Of a stretch of 64,000 bases of DNA, positions 18,230-27,536 are shown one piece after another. Origin of the DNA: Erythrobacter sp. YJ-T3-07. GTDB lineage: Bacteria; Pseudomonadota; Alphaproteobacteria; Sphingomonadales; Sphingomonadaceae. Numbering within the stretch: position 1 is the stretch's first letter; each line of letters starts with the position of its first letter. The notes under the pieces are model-generated. The model had not been told where the DNA came from, ran no database searches, and saw nothing but the letters and a program-made list of their open reading frames with translations. Position numbers and translations under genes: made by a program. The stretch covers positions 434,001 through 498,000 of the forward strand of contig NZ_JAEAGP010000001.1 in NCBI RefSeq assembly GCF_015999305.1, read 5' to 3'.

Positions 18230-18988
18230 ATGCAAGAGGGGCTCCAGGCACTTACCGAAAAGGAGAAGCAGACACTGCGCCTGATGCTGCGCGGCCATGA
18301 CGCGAAGTCGATCGCGCGCGAGCTCGACCGGTCGGTCCACAGCGTCAATGATCGCCTGCGCGCGGCGCGGCGCAAGCTTGCGGTCACCAGCAGTCGGGAG
18401 GCAGCTCGAATTCTGCTTGAGGATGAGGGCCCCGAAATCCTTGGGCACAATCCTTTGGGGGAAGCCAGCACGGCAGACGGCGCCGATACCTCCGATCCAT
18501 CGAACGGGCGCCATCCCGGCACCCGTGCCGCCAGCAAGCTGCGCGGCTGGATCATCGGAGGATGTCTTCTCATGTCGCTTATTCTTGCACTCGCCCTGGC
18601 CGCTGCGACGGCCGACCAATCGCCCGCGACGGACAGCGCTCCCGAACAGGTGGCGCTCGATCACGCGACCGAGGACGCGGCGCGCGCATGGCTCGCCATG
18701 GTGGACGCGAGCGACTGGAGCGCCAGCTTCGCCGCGGCGGGCAAGCAGTTCCGGGAGCAGAACACGGTCGCGGGCTGGCAGGCTGCGTCGCAGGCGGCAC
18801 GGGTTCCGTTGGGCGCGATGATGGAATGCGAGGCGGTCGGCTATCAGTCGGTCAATGCGCCGCCGCGCGGCTATCGCGTGGTCCAGTTCCGGAGCGATTT
18901 TGCAAACCGCAAGGGCGTGACCGAATCGGTGACGCTCGAGCAGGAGGACGGCGGCAACTGGCGGGTCGTCGGCTATTTCATCAATTGA
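18230..18988 (+). CDS. Membrane-anchored LuxR-type regulator with DUF4019 domain
   Basis: A 252-residue one-component protein. Residues about 5-62 are a LuxR/GerE helix-turn-helix (LTEKEKQTLRLMLRGHDAKS, then IARELDRSVHSVNDRLRAAR). An acidic linker leads to one membrane span (about 106-128, GWIIGGCLLMSLILALALAA), and the periplasmic C-terminus (about 145-252) matches DUF4019. An outside domain could thus signal to a DNA-binding domain tethered at the membrane. ATG 18230 precedes the HTH closely; the frame is open upstream but without homology. The neighbouring exported hydrolase is divergent. Confidence 0.82.
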   Translation: MQEGLQALTEKEKQTLRLMLRGHDAKSIARELDRSVHSVNDRLRAARRKLAVTSSREAARILLEDEGPEILGHNPLGEASTADGADTSDPSNGRHPGTRAASKLRGWIIGGCLLMSLILALALAAATADQSPATDSAPEQVALDHATEDAARAWLAMVDASDWSASFAAAGKQFREQNTVAGWQAASQAARVPLGAMMECEAVGYQSVNAPPRGYRVVQFRSDFANRKGVTESVTLEQEDGGNWRVVGYFIN

Positions 18989-19023
18989 GCGGATGGGCGC
19001 GCCATCGCGGCGCGCCCATCCGC
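18989..19023. terminator. Bidirectional terminator between convergent genes
   Basis: A perfect 15-base inverted repeat, GCGGATGGGCGCGCC and its complement, around ATCGC. It lies directly after the stop of the LuxR/DUF4019 gene and 3 bases before the phbB stop. T-rich stretches are short, but the position and strength suit a shared terminator. Confidence 0.75.
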
Positions 19024-19025
19024 CC

Positions 19026-19748
19026 TCAATACATGTGCTGCCCGCCATTGATGCTCATGGTCGATCCGGTGACGAAGGCGCCATCATCGGCGGTAAGGAA
19101 GGCGACGCCGCGCGCGATCTCCTCCGCGTGGCCGAGCCGGCCGACAGGGATCTTGGCGACGATCTTGGCCAGCACTTCTTCGGGGACCGCGGCGACCATG
19201 TCGGTATCGATATAGCCGGGTGCGATCGCGTTGACGGTGATGCCGAAGCGTGCGCCTTCCTGTGCGAGCGCCTTGGTGAAGCCGTGGATGCCCGATTTGG
19301 CGGCGGCGTAGTTCACCTGCCCGTACTGGCCCGCCTGGCCGTTGATCGACCCGATATTGACGATCCGCCCCCACTTGCCCTCGCGCATGCCGGGAAAGCA
19401 CGCCTTGGCCATGTTGAAGCAGCCGCCCAGATTGACCCGCATCACCTCGTTCCAGTCGTCGAAGCTCATCTTGGCCAGCGTGCCGTCGCGGGTGATCCCG
19501 GCATTATTGACCAGAATTTCTACATGGCCGTGGTTCTCGGTGATTCGCGAAATGTTTTCGAGGCAGGCCTCGTGGTCGCCCACGTCCCACCTCATCACGG
19601 CAATTCCGGTGCGAGTCGCAAATTCCTGCGCGCGTTCGTCATTGCCGGCATAATTGGCGATGACCGTGCGGCCCTGTTCCTTCAGCGCAAGGCTGATCGC
19701 TTCGCCAATACCCCGGGTTCCACCCGTCACCACAGCGACACGTGCCAT
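19026..19748 (-). CDS. phbB: Acetoacetyl-CoA reductase
   Basis: NADPH-dependent reduction of acetoacetyl-CoA to (R)-3-hydroxybutyryl-CoA, supplying monomer for polyhydroxybutyrate. The 240-residue short-chain dehydrogenase has the cofactor motif TGGTRGIGEA (residues 8-17), NNAG near 85, and the catalytic Ser/Tyr/Lys set in NIGSINGQAGQYGQVNYAAAKSG split near residues 138-157. The C-terminus GSTMSINGGQHMY is characteristic of PhbB rather than FabG. A strong GGGGAGAGAGA ribosome site precedes the ATG. Neither thiolase nor synthase is adjacent; phaZ lies about 16 kb away. Confidence 0.92.
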   Translation of the reverse strand: MARVAVVTGGTRGIGEAISLALKEQGRTVIANYAGNDERAQEFATRTGIAVMRWDVGDHEACLENISRITENHGHVEILVNNAGITRDGTLAKMSFDDWNEVMRVNLGGCFNMAKACFPGMREGKWGRIVNIGSINGQAGQYGQVNYAAAKSGIHGFTKALAQEGARFGITVNAIAPGYIDTDMVAAVPEEVLAKIVAKIPVGRLGHAEEIARGVAFLTADDGAFVTGSTMSINGGQHMY

Positions 19749-19874
19749 TCTCTCTCTCCCCTGTATTTCTTATCTTATTCGCGCAGACGTAGCCCACCCG
19801 CAGCGACGGGCAAAGCAAAACAGATGGGAGAAAGGGTTTCGCGCGACGTCGCGGGCGCGAGGGTCAGCCGGGCG

Positions 19875-20618
19875 TCAGAAGCGCAACTGGGTTCCGATAT
19901 ACACGGACTGACTGTCTTCCGCGCCGTTGGTCAGCGGCGAGAGGCGATCACGCTCGTCCGACAAGCGGACGCCTGCGGTCACGTCGAAATTGCGCGTGAC
20001 GCGATAGGCACCGCCAAGATCGACCTCGCGCTCGCCGCGACCGTCGAGCGCGCGCGAGGCGCGGCCCTGCTCGATCGAAACGCGCGGCTGGAACCGGCTC
20101 GGTTCGTCCTTCGCACCCTTGGAGGGGCGGAATTCGGCGAGGTCCGGCATGGAAATGCGTGAGACGGACTTGGGCAGCTCGGTCGCGGGCTTGGCGAAGC
20201 TCTGATACCCGCGGGCGACACCCAGATCGAAGGCGGAGGGCGCGATCGCAATATCGCGGCGGCCCGGTTCGCCGCGGGCCGACTCGATTGCCGAGCGGAC
20301 CGAAACCGCGCGTGCCACATCATTATCCACCCGCACCGCGACGGTAAACGTACGCTCTGCGATCGTCTTGCCGGCGGCGGGGGTGAAGGGCACGGATTGC
20401 TGGCGGGCGGCATAACGTTCGGCCACCCGGCGAGCGAGCGCAGGATCGACCGTAGAAGGCGTGAAACGACCCGCACTCTCGGCAATAGAGCCGACGAGGC
20501 CGGGGCCGGTGGCCTCTGCCAGCGCAACGCCGACCGTCGGAACCGCGACAAGCGCCAGCGCACCGCCCATGGCGGGTACGATCAGCTTGCGTAGTCCGGA
20601 GGCGACCTTCACGCTCAT
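19875..20618 (-). CDS. Exported protein with C-terminal beta-strand pattern
   Basis: A 247-residue protein starting ATG 20618 with a hydrophobic N-terminus ending in GVALA (about residue 34). The C-terminal part alternates as paired beta strands (VDLGGAYRVTRNFDVTAGVR, then SVYIGTQLRF) and ends in phenylalanine, a pattern of outer-membrane strands. It is too short on strands to be a full barrel. Similar proteins in this order are annotated only as hypothetical. Its upstream region is a 350-base divergent gap. Confidence 0.65.
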   Translation of the reverse strand: MSVKVASGLRKLIVPAMGGALALVAVPTVGVALAEATGPGLVGSIAESAGRFTPSTVDPALARRVAERYAARQQSVPFTPAAGKTIAERTFTVAVRVDNDVARAVSVRSAIESARGEPGRRDIAIAPSAFDLGVARGYQSFAKPATELPKSVSRISMPDLAEFRPSKGAKDEPSRFQPRVSIEQGRASRALDGRGEREVDLGGAYRVTRNFDVTAGVRLSDERDRLSPLTNGAEDSQSVYIGTQLRF

Positions 20619-20783
20619 TAATCCCACTCTAGCGCCGCACCATTTGCGGCCAGATGAACAATAACCAGAGCTCTTGCACGGGCAACTGGTTCCCTTCTGC
20701 AATAGGCAAGGGCTGCGGCGTGCGCCAGCTTTTCCACAGGACCGGGCGCACTTGCACGCCAGGTGTTGCATGCGGCACACAAT

Positions 20784-20820
20784 CGCCATGCGGGTTCATG
20801 ATGCGTAAAGCCGCATGGCG
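20784..20820. repeat. 10-bp inverted repeat in a divergent intergenic region
   Basis: CGCCATGCGG (20784-20793) and CCGCATGGCG (20811-20820) are perfect complements around a 17-base spacer, and a related GCATGCGG lies just upstream at 20768-20775. The gap 20619-20971 between two divergent exported-protein genes should hold both promoters. I see no clear -10/-35 pair, and only one weak DnaA-box-like word. The repeat could be an operator or part of a small RNA. Confidence 0.5.
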
Positions 20821-20971
20821 CTGCTGTGCGCGGCAAGGCAGGCGCGCACTTGCTGCGCCCGTTGCGCGGCGATAGAGGCTGTACACGCGCGGTCTGCCGA
20901 CCGATCCTTACGCCATTCTCATGGGGCCCTTACGATTTTTCCGGGCCAGTTTCAGTGGAAAGCCAGCACAG

Positions 20972-21439
20972 ATGATCCAGCGCCGCTCTTCGACCCGTTC
21001 CGCCTCCACCGCGATTCGCTGCGGCCTGCTTGCCGGTGCGTGCGCCGCGCTTGCCGCCTGCGCCAGCGGCGGCAACGAACTGCCCGATGCCGATCTGGCA
21101 GCGAGCCAAGTGACCACCATCGGGGTCAATTCCTATCTCTGGCGCGCCAGCCTCGAAGCGGTCAGCTTTGCCCCGCTGCTGCAGGCGGACAGCGCGGGCG
21201 GCGTGATCGTGACCGACTGGTACGCCAATCCCGAGAACCCGGGCGAGCGGGTCAAGCTCACCATCTCCATCCTCGACCAGGATCTGCGCGCCGATGCTCT
21301 GCGCGTCGCTGCCAGCCGCCAGGTCAACCAGGGCGGCACCTGGGTCGATGCGCCGGTACAGGCCGCGACCGTGCAGAAACTGGAAGACATTATTCTGACC
21401 AAGGCGCGCGAACTGCGCCGCCAGGCGATTTCGAGCTGA
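20972..21439 (+). CDS. DUF3576-family lipoprotein
   Basis: A 155-residue protein with a lipoprotein signal whose lipobox is LAAC near residue 30, followed by a compact domain with [20 protein letters not shown] and [15 protein letters not shown] segments typical of DUF3576, a family found almost only in alphaproteobacteria. I chose ATG 20972, preceded by GGAAA, over ATG 20921, because it gives a normal signal length. leuS begins 28 bases after the stop; the run DUF3576-leuS-lptE-holA is a common alphaproteobacterial order. Function is unknown, probably envelope-related. Confidence 0.85.
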   Translation: MIQRRSSTRSASTAIRCGLLAGACAALAACASGGNELPDADLAASQVTTIGVNSYLWRASLEAVSFAPLLQADSAGGVIVTDWYANPENPGERVKLTISILDQDLRADALRVAASRQVNQGGTWVDAPVQAATVQKLEDIILTKARELRRQAISS

Positions 21440-21467
21440 TCCGCCTGTTTCGCGAAAAGACGTACCT

Positions 21468-23993
21468 ATGAACGACACGCGTTTCGACCCGTCGAGTGCC
21501 GACGGGCGCTGGCAGAAGGCATGGGACGAGGCCGAGTGCTTCCGTGCGGACAGCGCCAGCGACCGGCCCAAGAGCTACGTGCTCGAAATGTTTCCCTACC
21601 CTTCGGGGCGGATCCATATCGGGCACGTGCGCAACTACACGATGGGCGACGTGCTGGCGCGCTACAAGGCGATGCGCGGGCACGAGGTGCTGCACCCGAT
21701 GGGGTGGGATGCGTTCGGCATGCCGGCGGAAAACGCGGCGATGGAAAAGGGCGTCCACCCGGGCAAGTGGACCCGCGAGAACATCGAATCGATGAAGGCC
21801 CAGCTCAAGCGGCTGGGTTTCGCGCTCGACTGGAGCCGCGAACTCGCCACTTGTGAGCCCGAGTACTACGGGCACGAGCAGGCGCTGTTCATCGACCTGT
21901 TCGAGGCCGGGCTGGTCTATCGCAAGGAAAGCGAGGTCAACTGGGACCCCGTCGACCAGACCGTGCTTGCGAACGAGCAGGTGATCGAAGGCAAGGGCTG
22001 GCGCTCGGGCGCGGAGGTCGAGAAGCGCAAGCTTGCGCAGTGGTTCCTCAAGATCACCGATTTCGCCGAAGAGCTGCTCGACGGGCTCGAAACGCTCGAC
22101 AAGTGGCCCGACAAGGTCCGGCTGATGCAGGAAAACTGGATCGGCAAGAGCCGCGGCCTGCAGCTTGCGTTCGCTCTGTCGGACGGCGGGCGGGTAGAGG
22201 TCTATTCGACCCGGCCCGACACGATCTACGGGGCCAGTTTCGTCGCGGTCGCGCCCGATCATCCGATCGCGCAGGCAGCTGCTGCGAAGGATGCGGGCGC
22301 GGCTGCCTTCATCGAGGAATGCAAGCGCGGCGGGACCACTGCTGCCGACCTCGAAACGGCGGAAAAGAAGGGATATCAGACCGCGCTGACCGCGCGCCAC
22401 CCGCTGCTGGGCAGCGAGCTGCCGCTGTTCATCGCCAACTTCGTGCTGATGGATTACGGCACCGGCGCGGTGATGGGCGTGCCCGGCCACGACCAGCGCG
22501 ATTTCGACTTCGCGCGCAAATACGACCTGCCGATCCTGCGCGTGGTCGGCGTCAGCGCCGCCGATGCGGACCGCCCGCTGGGCACGACCGCCGAGCCGGG
22601 CGAGGGCGTGCTGGTCAATTCCGGCCCGCTCGACGGGATGGACGTCGATAACGCCAAGCAGTGGGTGATCGACCGGGCGGAACGCGAAGGCTGGGGCGAG
22701 GGCAAGACCGTCTGGCGCCTGCGCGATTGGGGCGTTTCGCGCCAGCGTTACTGGGGCACGCCGATCCCCTTCGTCCATTGCGAGACTTGCGGCGTGGTGC
22801 CCGTGCGCAAGGCCGATCTGCCGGTGACCTTGCCCGAGGATATCGACTTTGCGACCCCGGGCAATCCGCTCGCCCGGCACGAGAGCTGGAAGAACACCAC
22901 CTGCCCCAAATGCGGCGGCGCGGCGGTGCGCGAGACCGACACGCTCGACACCTTCGTCGATTCCTCGTGGTATTTCCTGCGATTTGCCAGCCAGCCCGCA
23001 GATCGCCCGTTCGATCCGGAAGAGGTCGCCAAGTGGCTGCCGGTGGAACAGTATATCGGCGGGATCGAGCATGCGATCCTGCACCTGCTCTACGCGCGTT
23101 TCTGGACCCGGGCGCTCGCCCGGCTGGGCATGGTCGAATTTTCCGAGCCCTTCGCCAGCCTGTTCACCCAAGGCATGGTCACGCACGAGACCTATTTCCG
23201 GCGCGAGCCCGATTCGGGCCGGATGGTCTATTTCGCGCCCGAAGAAATCGCGCGCGACGCCAAGAGCGCGGTGCTCAAGGAAGACGGCTTCCCGGTCAGC
23301 ATCGGCCGCGTGGTCAAGATGTCCAAATCCAAGCGCAACGTGGTCGATCCCGATACGATCATTGCGCAATATGGCGCCGACGCCGTGCGCTGGTTCATGC
23401 TGTCCGACAGCCCGCCGGAACGCGATTTGCCGTGGTCGGAAAGCGGCATCGAAGGCTGCGCGCGCTTCGTCCAGCGGGTTTGGCGTCTGGTCGGCGAACA
23501 TGATCCGGCCGCGCAGGGCGAGGATGCCGATCTGGCGCGCAAGACCGCGCGCAGCGTGCACGATGTCGCCGAAACGATAGAGGCGCTGCACTTCAACAAG
23601 GCGGTCGCCAAGCTCTATGAACTGGTCGGTGCGCTCGAAAAAGCCGCGCCGTCTGCTTCGCGCACCCGGGGAATCCAGACGCTGTTCCAGCTGGTCGCGC
23701 CGATGATGCCGCACCTCGCCGAAGAGGCGTGGCATTCCATCGGCCAGCAGGGCCTGATCGCCAACGCGCCGTGGCCCGAGGTCGACGAGAGCCTGCTGGT
23801 CGAGGACGAGGTGACCATTGCGGTTCAGCACAAGGGCAAGCTGCGCGACACGCTGACCGTGCCCAAGGGCGCATCGAAAGAGACGCTGGAGGAACTGGCG
23901 TTGGCCAGCGACAAGGTCCAGCGCTCGATCGACGGGGCCGAGATCCGCAAGGTCATTGTGGTGCCCGACCGTCTGGTGAATATCGTCACCTGA
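21468..23993 (+). CDS. leuS: Leucyl-tRNA synthetase
   Basis: Class I synthetase charging tRNA-Leu. The 841-residue protein has the ATP-binding HIGH motif at residues 50-53 ([13 protein letters not shown]) and KMSKS at about 617-621. The editing domain lies in the middle, with [20 protein letters not shown] near 247 and the [18 protein letters not shown] signature near 330. A four-cysteine zinc-like pair (CETCG and CPKCG) lies near 440-490. The stop overlaps the lptE start by one base (TGATG), so lptE is coupled. Confidence 0.97.
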   Translation: MNDTRFDPSSADGRWQKAWDEAECFRADSASDRPKSYVLEMFPYPSGRIHIGHVRNYTMGDVLARYKAMRGHEVLHPMGWDAFGMPAENAAMEKGVHPGKWTRENIESMKAQLKRLGFALDWSRELATCEPEYYGHEQALFIDLFEAGLVYRKESEVNWDPVDQTVLANEQVIEGKGWRSGAEVEKRKLAQWFLKITDFAEELLDGLETLDKWPDKVRLMQENWIGKSRGLQLAFALSDGGRVEVYSTRPDTIYGASFVAVAPDHPIAQAAAAKDAGAAAFIEECKRGGTTAADLETAEKKGYQTALTARHPLLGSELPLFIANFVLMDYGTGAVMGVPGHDQRDFDFARKYDLPILRVVGVSAADADRPLGTTAEPGEGVLVNSGPLDGMDVDNAKQWVIDRAEREGWGEGKTVWRLRDWGVSRQRYWGTPIPFVHCETCGVVPVRKADLPVTLPEDIDFATPGNPLARHESWKNTTCPKCGGAAVRETDTLDTFVDSSWYFLRFASQPADRPFDPEEVAKWLPVEQYIGGIEHAILHLLYARFWTRALARLGMVEFSEPFASLFTQGMVTHETYFRREPDSGRMVYFAPEEIARDAKSAVLKEDGFPVSIGRVVKMSKSKRNVVDPDTIIAQYGADAVRWFMLSDSPPERDLPWSESGIEGCARFVQRVWRLVGEHDPAAQGEDADLARKTARSVHDVAETIEALHFNKAVAKLYELVGALEKAAPSASRTRGIQTLFQLVAPMMPHLAEEAWHSIGQQGLIANAPWPEVDESLLVEDEVTIAVQHKGKLRDTLTVPKGASKETLEELALASDKVQRSIDGAEIRKVIVVPDRLVNIVT

Positions 23994-24484
23994 TGCGATT
24001 CGCGTTTGCCTTTCTCGCGCTGCTCGCGCTTTCGGCCTGCGGGCTCCAGCCGATCTATGCCGGAGCCAATGGCAAGGCGGCGATTGCCGACCTTTCGGCG
24101 ATCGAAGTCGCCCCGATCCAGGGGCGCGACGGCTGGCTGGTCGCCACCGCGCTGGAAGACCGGTTGTCGATCGGCCCGGCGGGCCAGACCCCACGCTATC
24201 GTCTCGATATCCTCCTCGACGACGAGCTGGGCAGCCTCGGCCTGCTGAGCGACGAAACCGTCAGCCGCGAGCGGCGCACCCTGCGTGCGCGCTATCAGCT
24301 GGTCGACCTGTCGAGCGGGGCGATCCTGCTCGATTCGACCGCCGGTTCGGATGCGGGGATCGACGTTGTGTCGAGCGACTACGCCACCATCGCCGCCGAG
24401 CGCGCGGCTCTCGAACGGCTGGCCCAGGTCGTCGCCGACCAGATCGTGACGCGAGTCTCGCTGACGCTGCGCGCGCAAGACTGA
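23993..24484 (+). CDS. lptE: LPS-assembly lipoprotein LptE
   Basis: A 163-residue outer-membrane lipoprotein that would plug and help assemble the LptD translocon inserting LPS at the cell surface. The signal ends in lipobox LSAC at about residue 18, followed by GLQPIYAG, a hallmark of alphaproteobacterial LptE. A mixed beta-helix body follows. It overlaps leuS by one base and is followed 13 bases later by holA. LptA and LptC lie just beyond holA on the other strand. Confidence 0.88.
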   Translation: MRFAFAFLALLALSACGLQPIYAGANGKAAIADLSAIEVAPIQGRDGWLVATALEDRLSIGPAGQTPRYRLDILLDDELGSLGLLSDETVSRERRTLRARYQLVDLSSGAILLDSTAGSDAGIDVVSSDYATIAAERAALERLAQVVADQIVTRVSLTLRAQD

Positions 24485-24497
24485 GGCGCGCGGACGC

Positions 24498-25547
24498 ATG
24501 GCGGCGGCGCGTCAGCAATCCCTCAAGGCCAATCAGAACACCTTCGGCCGGGTAGCGGGGCAAGCTGCGCGCGAGTGCCACACCTTCTTCCTGTGCGGTC
24601 CCGACGAGAGCGCCGCCTCCGCCGCAGCCGCGACGATCGTGGGCAATCTGACGGACGCGGGCGAGCGGGTCGATCTGTCCGGCGCGGAACTGCGCCGCGA
24701 TCCTGTCAGGCTGGCGGACGAGGCGCGCTCTTCCTCGCTGTTCGGCGATGCGCGGCACATTCTGGTGCGCGCGACCGGCGAGGAAGCGCACGATGCGCTC
24801 AAGCTCCATCTTGAGGCCGAGGGAGAGGCCTGCCCGGTGCTCGTCATTGCGGTCAACGCGACCGACAAGTCGCGCAGCGCGAAGCTGGTGGCGGGCGCGA
24901 AGGGCACGCTGGTCGCGATGTTCTATCCGCCCAATCTGGGCGACATGGCCAACACCGCGCGCGATCTTGCGGACCGTGCAGGATTGCGGCTTGGCGGCGA
25001 TCTGGCGCAGCGAATCGCCCGCGCCTCCGGCCTCGACCGGCGGCTGGCCGAGGCCGAGGTGGAGAAGCTGGCGCTATACCTCGATGCCGCGCCCGATACG
25101 CCCAAGACCGCCGATGCCGCCGCGTGGGATGCGATCGGCGCGTCGAGCGAGGAGGACGGCTTCATGCCGCTGGTCAACGCCGCACTGGGCGGTCATGCCA
25201 AGCGGCTGCCCGGCGAACTGGCGCGGCTTCATACGCTGGCGCTGAACCCGGTCGGCGTGGCGCTGGCGTTCGAACGGCGCGCGGCGCAGCTGGCCCAGCT
25301 TTCCGCACGGATGCGTCCGGGCGAGGATGTCGGTTCTTTCGTCGATGCGCAAAAGCGCGCGCGGCGGATCTTCTTCAAGGACGAGCGCGATCTGGCCGAA
25401 CAGCTGCGGATCTGGCGTGGCAAACGGCTCGACCGTCTGGTCTCGCGCTTGACCGCGCTGCATCAGGCGCTGCTCGCCAACAGCCAGCAGGCGGAACTGC
25501 TCCTGAGCCAGGAAATCGCGTGGATCGCGCGGGTAGCTTCGCGTTAG
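24498..25547 (+). CDS. holA: DNA polymerase III subunit delta
   Basis: A 349-residue clamp-loader subunit that opens the beta clamp during replication. HTFFLCGPDESAASAAAATI near residue 30 starts the degenerate AAA domain, and the C-terminal collar helices contain KDERDLAEQLRIWRGKRLDR. The order leuS-lptE-holA is conserved in alphaproteobacteria and supports the call, since delta is poorly conserved in sequence. It converges on lptA with 29 bases between stops. Confidence 0.92.
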   Translation: MAAARQQSLKANQNTFGRVAGQAARECHTFFLCGPDESAASAAAATIVGNLTDAGERVDLSGAELRRDPVRLADEARSSSLFGDARHILVRATGEEAHDALKLHLEAEGEACPVLVIAVNATDKSRSAKLVAGAKGTLVAMFYPPNLGDMANTARDLADRAGLRLGGDLAQRIARASGLDRRLAEAEVEKLALYLDAAPDTPKTADAAAWDAIGASSEEDGFMPLVNAALGGHAKRLPGELARLHTLALNPVGVALAFERRAAQLAQLSARMRPGEDVGSFVDAQKRARRIFFKDERDLAEQLRIWRGKRLDRLVSRLTALHQALLANSQQAELLLSQEIAWIARVASR

Positions 25548-25576
25548 TGCGGGCTGGGGCTGTAGTTACAGGAAGA

Positions 25577-26116
25577 TCAGTTGTCCGGGACGGAGAAGGA
25601 GCCGGTCACCCGGCCGCCATTATCCGATCCGCCGGCCCCGTCCACGCTGGAAAGACCGGTCCGCAGATCGATCGTCAGCCGCCCGCCATTGAGCGTGTCC
25701 GACCCGCGCTTCAGCCGGACATTGCCGGTCATGGTGATGACCCGCCGGTTGAAATCGTACACCGCCACATTGCCGCGCGCGCTTTCGTTGCCGCGCGTCA
25801 CGGTGACGCCGCCGGTCGCGGAAATGCGCTGGATGCTGAGCGATCCGGCGTCCGAATAGTCGACGATGGTGCTTGCCGAAGTCATCCGCAGATCGGCCTG
25901 CTCGATCACCACATTGCCCGACAGGACCACGCGGTTCTGCCGGTCCTGCAGCTCGATCCGGTTGGCCGCATAATCGACCGGCGCGTTGGAATTGTGCGCC
26001 GCGATCGCCTGTGCGTGCAGCTGGATACCGGTGAGAGTGCACGCGGCCAGCGCGAAGCCGACCATGCCGGATCGTGCGGCCAGTCGGGAATGTTGGCGGA
26101 TGAGGCGCGGGATCAC
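25577..26116 (-). CDS. lptA: LPS transport periplasmic protein LptA
   Basis: A 179-residue OstA-fold protein forming the periplasmic bridge that carries LPS from LptC to LptD. The signal peptide ends at about residue 36 (GIQLHAQA), and the beta-jellyroll repeats are visible as YAANRIELQDRQNRVVLSGN and GNVAVYDFNRRVITMTGNVR. Its ATG overlaps the lptC stop by four bases. The ATPase gene lptB, which often follows, is absent because holA converges here. Confidence 0.9.
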   Translation of the reverse strand: MIPRLIRQHSRLAARSGMVGFALAACTLTGIQLHAQAIAAHNSNAPVDYAANRIELQDRQNRVVLSGNVVIEQADLRMTSASTIVDYSDAGSLSIQRISATGGVTVTRGNESARGNVAVYDFNRRVITMTGNVRLKRGSDTLNGGRLTIDLRTGLSSVDGAGGSDNGGRVTGSFSVPDN

Positions 26117-26781
26117 TGCATGGTCTCCAATCGGCCCGGCACCATGCGCAGGCGCGCATTGCCGTCAAGCGTTATCGTTCGGGTCTCCAGATCGACCCGC
26201 AGGGTGTCGGCGGAGAAGGTGCCCGCGGGCACCGCGCCCGATACGCCTTCGTCACCCACCAGAGTCTGGTCGCGCAGGTCGACCGAAACGCCGCGTGCGA
26301 CCAGGTTGTAGCCATCGGCGGCGTTCAGGATGATCGGGCCGGTCACATCGAGCACCTCGTCGGAAATCTTGTACGCGCCGCCCTCCGCGCGCAGCTGCGC
26401 GGGGCCGCCCTGCAGCAGGATCCGGGCGATGACCGTGTCCAGCCGCACGATTCCTTCCTTGCTCGATCTTTGCACCGCCTCGCGCGCGGTGAGCGAGAAG
26501 GGGCGGCCCTGATTGTCGGACCCGCGATAGGTCGCGTTGTCGATCCTCAGGCGCTCGTCAATTTCCTGCACCTTGTCGCGATCGAGCACGAAGGAAACTT
26601 CGTCGCGCGGCGAGAAGGGCGCGATCACGAGGAAGGCGACGATCACCCCGGTCGCCATCGGCAGGGCGACCGCGAGGATCTTGATCAGGCGATCGTGAAA
26701 CCCGCCGGGCGCGGCCTGGCGTTGCCGCCCGCGGCGCTGCCGGCTTGCCTCGCTCGTTTCTTCCACGTGATCGTGCTGCAT
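26113..26781 (-). CDS. lptC: LPS export protein LptC
   Basis: A 222-residue bitopic membrane protein: a charged cytoplasmic N-terminus, a membrane span at about residues 34-54 (ILAVALPMATGVIVAFLVIA), then a periplasmic OstA-like beta-jellyroll that receives LPS from the LptBFG transporter and passes it to LptA. VTGPIILNAADGYNLVARGV near residue 140 is typical. It lies between rnd (24 bases upstream) and lptA (4-base overlap), the standard alphaproteobacterial order. Confidence 0.9.
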   Translation of the reverse strand: MQHDHVEETSEASRQRRGRQRQAAPGGFHDRLIKILAVALPMATGVIVAFLVIAPFSPRDEVSFVLDRDKVQEIDERLRIDNATYRGSDNQGRPFSLTAREAVQRSSKEGIVRLDTVIARILLQGGPAQLRAEGGAYKISDEVLDVTGPIILNAADGYNLVARGVSVDLRDQTLVGDEGVSGAVPAGTFSADTLRVDLETRTITLDGNARLRMVPGRLETMQ

Positions 26782-26805
26782 GATGGGCTCAGACCCTAGC
26801 GGGCC

Positions 26806-27423
26806 TTACTCGTGGCTGAAGATGTCTGAGTCGGGCCAGCCGACAATGTCCAGCCGCGCGCGGGTCGGCAGGAAATCGAAACAGGCCTGCGCGATCTCGG
26901 TGCGGCCTTCGCGTGCCAGCCGCTCTTCGAAAATATCGCGCAGCCGGTGGAGGTAGCGCACGTCCGACGCGGCATATTCGCGCTGCGCATCGTTGATCTT
27001 GGGCGCGCCCCAGTCGGAGCTTTGCTGCTGCTTGGAGATATCCTCGCCCAGCAGTTCGCTGACCAGCATCTTGAGCCCGTGGCGGTCGGTATAGGTGCGG
27101 GTCAGCTTGCTCGCGATTTTGGTGCAGAACACCGGGGCGGCCGTGACGCCGAGCCAGTATTCGATCGCTGCGAGATCGAAGCGGCCGAAGTGGTACAGCT
27201 TGGTCCGCGAAGGATCGGCGAGGACGGCCTTGAGATTGGGCGCATCAAAGGCGCTGTCGACGGCGAAGCGGACCAGATGTTCGTCGCCCTTGCCATCGCT
27301 GATCTGCACGAGGCACAGCCGGTCGCGCCGGGTGATAAGACCCATCGTCTCGGTATCGACCGCCACCGCGCCATCGGCGAGCACGCCCTCGGGCAGGTCT
27401 TCCTCGTGAAAATATACGGCCAT
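26806..27423 (-). CDS. rnd: Ribonuclease D-type 3'-5' exonuclease
   Basis: A 205-residue short RNase D with only the DEDDy exonuclease domain: DTETMGL near residue 23, HFGRFDLAAIEYW near 78, and YAASDVRYLHRLRD near 150 give the Asp-Glu-Asp-Asp-Tyr set. It lacks the HRDC domain of the longer enterobacterial enzyme, as is usual for this family in alphaproteobacteria. It trims 3' ends of tRNA and other stable RNA. lptC and lptA follow in the same direction. Confidence 0.9.
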   Translation of the reverse strand: MAVYFHEEDLPEGVLADGAVAVDTETMGLITRRDRLCLVQISDGKGDEHLVRFAVDSAFDAPNLKAVLADPSRTKLYHFGRFDLAAIEYWLGVTAAPVFCTKIASKLTRTYTDRHGLKMLVSELLGEDISKQQQSSDWGAPKINDAQREYAASDVRYLHRLRDIFEERLAREGRTEIAQACFDFLPTRARLDIVGWPDSDIFSHE

Positions 27424-27536
27424 GGAGAACTTTCTTCGTCTGGTGCCAGCCCGCCCCTTGCGCGTTCCCTAGGCATATTGGGGAAAGAGGGGAAGGGCAT
27501 CTGGCCTCTGCGCCCCCGGCGCAATAGCGAGGGGGC

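Noticed and set aside
20730..20738. TTTTCCACA, one mismatch from a DnaA box
   Set aside because: Only a single weak match, without clustered boxes, an AT-rich unwinding region or dnaA/hemE neighbours, so no origin is claimed.
21390..24194. 934-codon minus-strand open frame opposite leuS
   Set aside because: leuS on the plus strand has every family motif; the antisense product is Arg/Leu/Gly-rich and matches no fold, as expected for a codon-bias shadow.
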